DNA from: Emcibacter sp.
Lineage (GTDB): Bacteria; Pseudomonadota; Alphaproteobacteria; Sphingomonadales; Emcibacteraceae
Length of the DNA: 9,441 nt
Assembly (NCBI GenBank): GCA_023142175.1
Contig: JAGLJX010000172.1
Location: forward strand, 1-9,441
Reading direction: 5' to 3'
Part shown: in pieces, positions 6,519-9,441 of the stretch
How positions within the stretch are numbered: position 1 is the stretch's first letter
Layout of the letters: every line of letters starts with the position of its first letter
Notes under the pieces: generated by a model
What the model was told of the DNA's origin: nothing
The model's input: the letters and a program-made list of their open reading frames with translations, nothing else
Databases searched by the model: none
Translations under genes and position numbers: made by a program

Positions 6519-6563
6519 CTTCTGCTATAAGGGGATGTTAATAAGGGATAGCGGGAGGGAGCG

Positions 6564-8615
6564 GTGGATAAATCGCCCTATAAAATATTATTCGAACCGG
6601 TAAAAATTGGCCCGAAAATAGCCAAGAACAGATTTTACCAAGTACCTCATTGCAACGGAATGGGCCATCGCTGGCCTAGGGCTATGGCAGAAATGCGCGC
6701 TATTAAGGCCGAGGGTGGCTGGGGTGTGGTCTGCACCGAAGAATGTGAAATTCATCCCTCAAGCGATTTATCCAGTGGCGCACTCATGCGGCTATGGGAC
6801 CATAGCGACATTCCGGTTCATGCCCGGATGGTGGAAAAAGTGCAGATGTATGATGCGCTTGCCGGTATACAGCTTGTCCATAATGGTTTCGCCACCAGCA
6901 ACCGCTTTTCCCGTATTCCCCCCATGGCACCCTCGGCCCGCGCCGCCCGCTATAATGACCCGATGCAGGCAAGGGGTATGGACAGGCAGGATATCAGGGA
7001 CCTGCGCCAGTGGCACAGGCAAGCGACCAAACGCGCCGTTATTGCCGGATATGACATCATTTATGTCTATGCGGGGCATAATCTGACACTGTTGATGCAT
7101 TTTCTGTCCAGTCGTTATAATCAACGCACCGATGAATATGGTGGCTCGCTGACAAATCGGGTGCGGCTGATCCGGGAAATTCTGGAAGACACCAAGGAGA
7201 TCGCTGGCGATAAAGCCGCGGTGGCTTTTCGTTTTGCAGTTGATGAACTGATCGGAGAGCAGGGGCTGCGCTGCGCTGAAGAAGGCCGCGAAGTGGTTGA
7301 AATGCTCGCCGATATTCCCGACCTGTGGGATGTGAATATTTCGGACTGGAGCAATGACAGCCTGACATCCCGTTTCGGAGCAGAGGGGCATCAGGAGCCT
7401 TATATTGATTTTGTTAAAAAAATTACTAAAAAACCTGTTGTTGGCGTAGGTCGTTTCACAAGCCCAGATACCATGGTATCACAAATCAAGCGCGGGGTTC
7501 TGGATCTGATCGGGGCGGCACGTCCATCGATTGCAGACCCGTTTCTGCCAAATAAGATTGAACAGGGCCGGGGGGACGAAATCCGCGAATGTATCGGCTG
7601 TAATATCTGTACCAGCGGCGATATGCTGAGCGTACCCATAAGATGCACTCAAAACCCCACAATGGGTGAGGAATGGCGCAAGGGATGGCATCCAGAGCGC
7701 ATAGAGCTTGCCACAAGCCAATCCGAAGTTCTGATCGTGGGCAGTGGTCCGGCGGGGCTTGAATGTGCCCATGCCTTAACCAATCGTGGTTATGAGGTAG
7801 TGGTGGCGGAAAAGGACGTTGTGGTCGGCGGCAGACTGAATAGGGAGGCTAAATTGCCCGGTCTGGCAGAATGGCGGAGGGTCACGGATCACCGTACTTA
7901 TATGTTGAATCAGAAAAACAATGTAAATATTTACCTGCATAGTGAACTAGGCGCTGATGATATACTGGAATATGGCCTTCCCCATGTGGTGATTGCCACC
8001 GGATCACGATGGCGCACCGATGGTGTGGGCCGGGAAAACCATTCCCCCATAGAAATTAAAGGGGTGGAGCTTTTCAGCCCCGAACAGGTTATGGATGGCG
8101 ATGTGCCAGAGGGGCCGGTGGTAATTTTTGACGATGATCATTATTACATGGCAAGTGCGCTGGCGGAATTTCTCCATGACAAGGGGGTCGAAGTGATTTT
8201 TGTCACCCCGTCTGACAAAGTCGCCTCATGGACGGAAAATACCCTTGAACAACATAAAATTCAGGCAGGATTGCTCAAACGCAACATCCGGATAATCTGT
8301 AACCGCAATATCACCGCCGTAAATCAGGGAATATTCACCCTGAAATGCACCTATACGGGTACGGAAGAAACGATAGCGGGGCAAGGGTTTGTGCCGGTAA
8401 CATCGCGACATCCGAATGATGAATTATATGAGAGCCTCATGGCGCGGCAGAATGAGTTCAACCGTAACGGCATAAAATCCGTAACCCGTATCGGAGATTG
8501 TTTTACGCCCTCGACCATAGCCGCCGCCGTCTACCACGGTCATCTGTTTGCCCGTGGCCTTGATAAACAAAAAAACGAATGGACCGATTTCAGGCGGGAG
8601 AATGGCGGACGGTGA
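6564..8615 (+). CDS. Trimethylamine/histamine dehydrogenase-family iron-sulfur flavoprotein
   Basis: A 683-residue cytoplasmic amine dehydrogenase-like enzyme. Domains: FMN-binding TIM barrel of the old yellow enzyme type (about 1-340), a 4Fe-4S motif CIGCNIC (Cys343, 346, 349) with Cys361, then ADP- and pyridine-nucleotide-like folds (388-683; GSGPAG at 393-398). Seen: NRFYQVPHC places Cys30 where trimethylamine dehydrogenase carries 6-S-cysteinyl FMN; YVYAGH supplies Tyr169 and His172, and Asp265 aligns with the third catalytic residue. The family oxidises amines by oxidative N-dealkylation or deamination and passes electrons via the cluster to ETF. The substrate pocket differs: Glu60 for Tyr60, Trp262 retained, and Asp353 for Trp355, closer to histamine dehydrogenase. 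The second nucleotide fold lacks GxGxxG (IFDDDHYYMA), so NAD(P)H use is unlikely. The GTG start follows GGAGG (6554-6558) by five bases, and an in-frame stop at 6549 excludes a longer protein. FadH-type dienoyl-CoA reductase is the main alternative, disfavoured by Cys30. Confidence 0.92.
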   Translation: MDKSPYKILFEPVKIGPKIAKNRFYQVPHCNGMGHRWPRAMAEMRAIKAEGGWGVVCTEECEIHPSSDLSSGALMRLWDHSDIPVHARMVEKVQMYDALAGIQLVHNGFATSNRFSRIPPMAPSARAARYNDPMQARGMDRQDIRDLRQWHRQATKRAVIAGYDIIYVYAGHNLTLLMHFLSSRYNQRTDEYGGSLTNRVRLIREILEDTKEIAGDKAAVAFRFAVDELIGEQGLRCAEEGREVVEMLADIPDLWDVNISDWSNDSLTSRFGAEGHQEPYIDFVKKITKKPVVGVGRFTSPDTMVSQIKRGVLDLIGAARPSIADPFLPNKIEQGRGDEIRECIGCNICTSGDMLSVPIRCTQNPTMGEEWRKGWHPERIELATSQSEVLIVGSGPAGLECAHALTNRGYEVVVAEKDVVVGGRLNREAKLPGLAEWRRVTDHRTYMLNQKNNVNIYLHSELGADDILEYGLPHVVIATGSRWRTDGVGRENHSPIEIKGVELFSPEQVMDGDVPEGPVVIFDDDHYYMASALAEFLHDKGVEVIFVTPSDKVASWTENTLEQHKIQAGLLKRNIRIICNRNITAVNQGIFTLKCTYTGTEETIAGQGFVPVTSRHPNDELYESLMARQNEFNRNGIKSVTRIGDCFTPSTIAAAVYHGHLFARGLDKQKNEWTDFRRENGGR

Positions 8616-8619
8616 TTGC

Positions 8620-9189
8620 TTAGCCTTCCTTGCGGCGTTTGTTTTCTTCACGTAGTTCTCTTAAGGACTCGCGAACTTCTTTCAGGGCTTTATGGACTTT
8701 TTGCAGGGCTTCTTCACGGCTCTTTTCGACCTGAGCCATGATGCGGTTCATTTCTTCTTTGGTGATATGGGCGTCTTTTACAGCTTTTTCCATACCACGC
8801 TGCATTTCTTCCATTTCATGCTTGAATTCTTTGCTGTCGAAGTCTTTAAATTCAATTTCCATTTCCCTCAGGCCTTCTTCGGCTACCATCAGGGCGAGGC
8901 GGACTGTTTTCTGTACATCATGCTTGATAGCATCTTCATCAATTTCGATTTCAAGGATGATTTCACGGGCCTCTTCCATGGCTTCCTGAGCCGCTTCCAT
9001 GGCCTCTTCTGCAATCTCTTGAGACTTTATGACGATTATGTGTTTTTCTTTGTGGTTTAGCTGTTCTTCTTTTTGGTCAGGTTCCGCAGCATTGTTTTCA
9101 GCATAATTTCCAGCTGAAGCTGAGGTGCAGGCAGCTGTCATCATGCCTATTGTTGCAATGGCAAGGGTGCGTTTTTTAATATTTTTCAT
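8620..9189 (-). CDS. Exported, probably lipidated, charged coiled-coil protein of unknown function
   Basis: A 189-residue protein I do not recognise. Residues 1-7 are basic (MKNIKKR), 8-20 hydrophobic, followed by TAAC with Cys21, a permissive lipobox; ASA|GN at 26-27 is an alternative signal peptidase I site. So it is exported to the periplasm and may be anchored as a lipoprotein. From about residue 53 to the end it is almost entirely Glu/Lys/Arg/Ala/Met-rich and predicted helical with heptad-like spacing (EEAMEAAQEAMEEAREI, then KEEMNRIMAQVEKSREEAL and a highly charged tail LRELREENKRRKEG). The start chosen is ATG 9189, six bases after GGAG (9199-9196); a TTG at 9201 would overlap this site. 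An inverted repeat stands directly upstream. It lies downstream of purB on the same strand and converges on the amine dehydrogenase gene with a 4-bp gap. A role in envelope structure or stress is a guess only. Confidence 0.8.
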   Translation of the reverse strand: MKNIKKRTLAIATIGMMTAACTSASAGNYAENNAAEPDQKEEQLNHKEKHIIVIKSQEIAEEAMEAAQEAMEEAREIILEIEIDEDAIKHDVQKTVRLALMVAEEGLREMEIEFKDFDSKEFKHEMEEMQRGMEKAVKDAHITKEEMNRIMAQVEKSREEALQKVHKALKEVRESLRELREENKRRKEG

Positions 9190-9200
9190 AGCTATCTCCA

Positions 9201-9225
9201 AGGGTGAATTTTATATTTTCACCCT
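9201..9225 (-). promoter_or_regulatory. Inverted repeat next to the coiled-coil gene's ribosome binding site
   Basis: A perfect 8-bp inverted repeat, AGGGTGAA (9201-9208) and TTCACCCT (9218-9225), with a nine-base AT-only spacer. It ends one base from the Shine-Dalgarno GGAG (9199-9196 on the minus strand). It could be an operator for a dimeric regulator or an RNA hairpin in the leader affecting translation. Confidence 0.5.
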
Positions 9226-9288
9226 AATGGAAATATTTTGTCATAGAAAACGCTATGCGATAGAACGCTCGCTACCTGCGACCAACAA

Positions 9289-9441
9289 CTATTCCTTGAA
9301 AACGCGGTTGAAGATCGTGTCCACATGTTTGGTGTGATAGCCGATATCGAACATCGCTGTCAGGTCCGCTTCCGAAATGGCGGCCATCACTTCTTCGTCG
9401 GCAAGCAGAAGATCGAGGAAACTGCCGCCATCGCGCCAGAT
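9289..9441 (-). CDS. purB: Adenylosuccinate lyase, C-terminal end (truncated by window)
   Basis: The last 50 codons and TAG stop of a gene entering from the right edge on the minus strand. The translation, beginning IWRDGGSFLDLLLADEEV and ending FDIGYHTKHVDTIFNRVFKE, matches the conserved alphaproteobacterial PurB tail (the GYHTKHVD segment is typical). PurB cleaves SAICAR to AICAR and adenylosuccinate to AMP in purine synthesis, releasing fumarate; the catalytic residues lie outside the window. Base composition here is visibly more GC-rich than in the neighbouring coiled-coil gene. The gap to that gene (9190-9288) shows only a weak, bulged hairpin, so purB transcripts may read into it. Confidence 0.93.
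   Translation of the reverse strand: MWRDGGSFLDLLLADEEVMAAISEADLTAMFDIGYHTKHVDTIFNRVFKE

Noticed and set aside
6792..7391. 199-codon open frame on the minus strand inside the dehydrogenase gene
   Set aside because: Antisense shadow of a well-supported conserved gene; the Cys/His-rich odd composition is that of a complement frame.
8692..9060. 122-codon plus-strand open frame opposite the coiled-coil gene, Phe/His-rich
   Set aside because: It mirrors the Glu/Lys-rich codons of the minus-strand gene; no start context.
9190..9201. TTG 9201 as start of the coiled-coil gene
   Set aside because: The Shine-Dalgarno GGAG for ATG 9189 overlaps this codon; the shorter form also gives a normal signal peptide.
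9226..9288. Terminator after purB
   Set aside because: Only a bulged 6-bp stem near CGCTATGCGATAG; no stable stem followed by a T tract.

Overview
The window looks like a piece of an alphaproteobacterial chromosome of moderate to low GC. The evidence is a KorA of the fused gamma-alpha layout, a sphingomonad-style TonB-dependent receptor with an EIIVTAQKR TonB box, a MarR-like regulator resembling the COG5631 group, and a PurB C-terminus of the type seen in this class. Sphingomonadales, Emcibacterales or Kordiimonadales would all fit; the sequence does not decide between them. No insertion sequence, phage gene or CRISPR array is visible.

Layout. (1) Positions 1-2499, plus strand, form one operon: the 3' part of korA (it enters from the left edge), korB (4-base ATGA overlap) and a RidA-family gene whose Shine-Dalgarno overlaps the korB stop. 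A strong intrinsic terminator closes it at 2530-2567. (2) Positions 2741-5239 hold a TonB-dependent outer-membrane receptor with its own AT-rich leader containing a TTGACA box and a CtrA-like TTAA-N7-TTAA site. (3) A perfect 12-bp hairpin at 5245-5271 separates it from a convergent MarR-like regulator (5293-5877, minus). (4) About 450 bp of AT-rich non-coding DNA follows, with two clear inverted repeats and a recurring TTAATAG heptamer. (5) tRNA-Asn(GTT) lies on the minus strand at 6325-6400, with a good sigma70 promoter and possibly a second one built on a 10-bp direct repeat. (6) Divergent from the tRNA, 6564-8615 encodes a 683-residue flavoprotein of the trimethylamine/dimethylamine/histamine dehydrogenase family. 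It keeps the flavinylated Cys30, the Tyr-His-Asp catalytic set and the 4Fe-4S cysteines, but has Glu60 and Asp353 where trimethylamine dehydrogenase has an aromatic bowl. (7) Only 4 bp beyond its stop, a convergent gene (8620-9189, minus) encodes a small exported, probably lipidated, charged coiled-coil protein. (8) The right edge holds the last 50 codons of purB (minus).

How the genes may work together. KorAB oxidatively decarboxylates a 2-oxoacid to acyl-CoA and reduced ferredoxin. RidA-type proteins hydrolyse enamines/imines to carbonyl compounds, and the amine dehydrogenase makes imines from amines. A small scavenging theme is therefore possible: uptake by the receptor, amine oxidation, imine hydrolysis and 2-oxoacid oxidation. 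However, these genes sit on separate transcripts and the link is inference only. The most notable gene is the amine dehydrogenase, whose doubly acidic substrate pocket suggests a polycationic or primary-amine substrate rather than trimethylamine.
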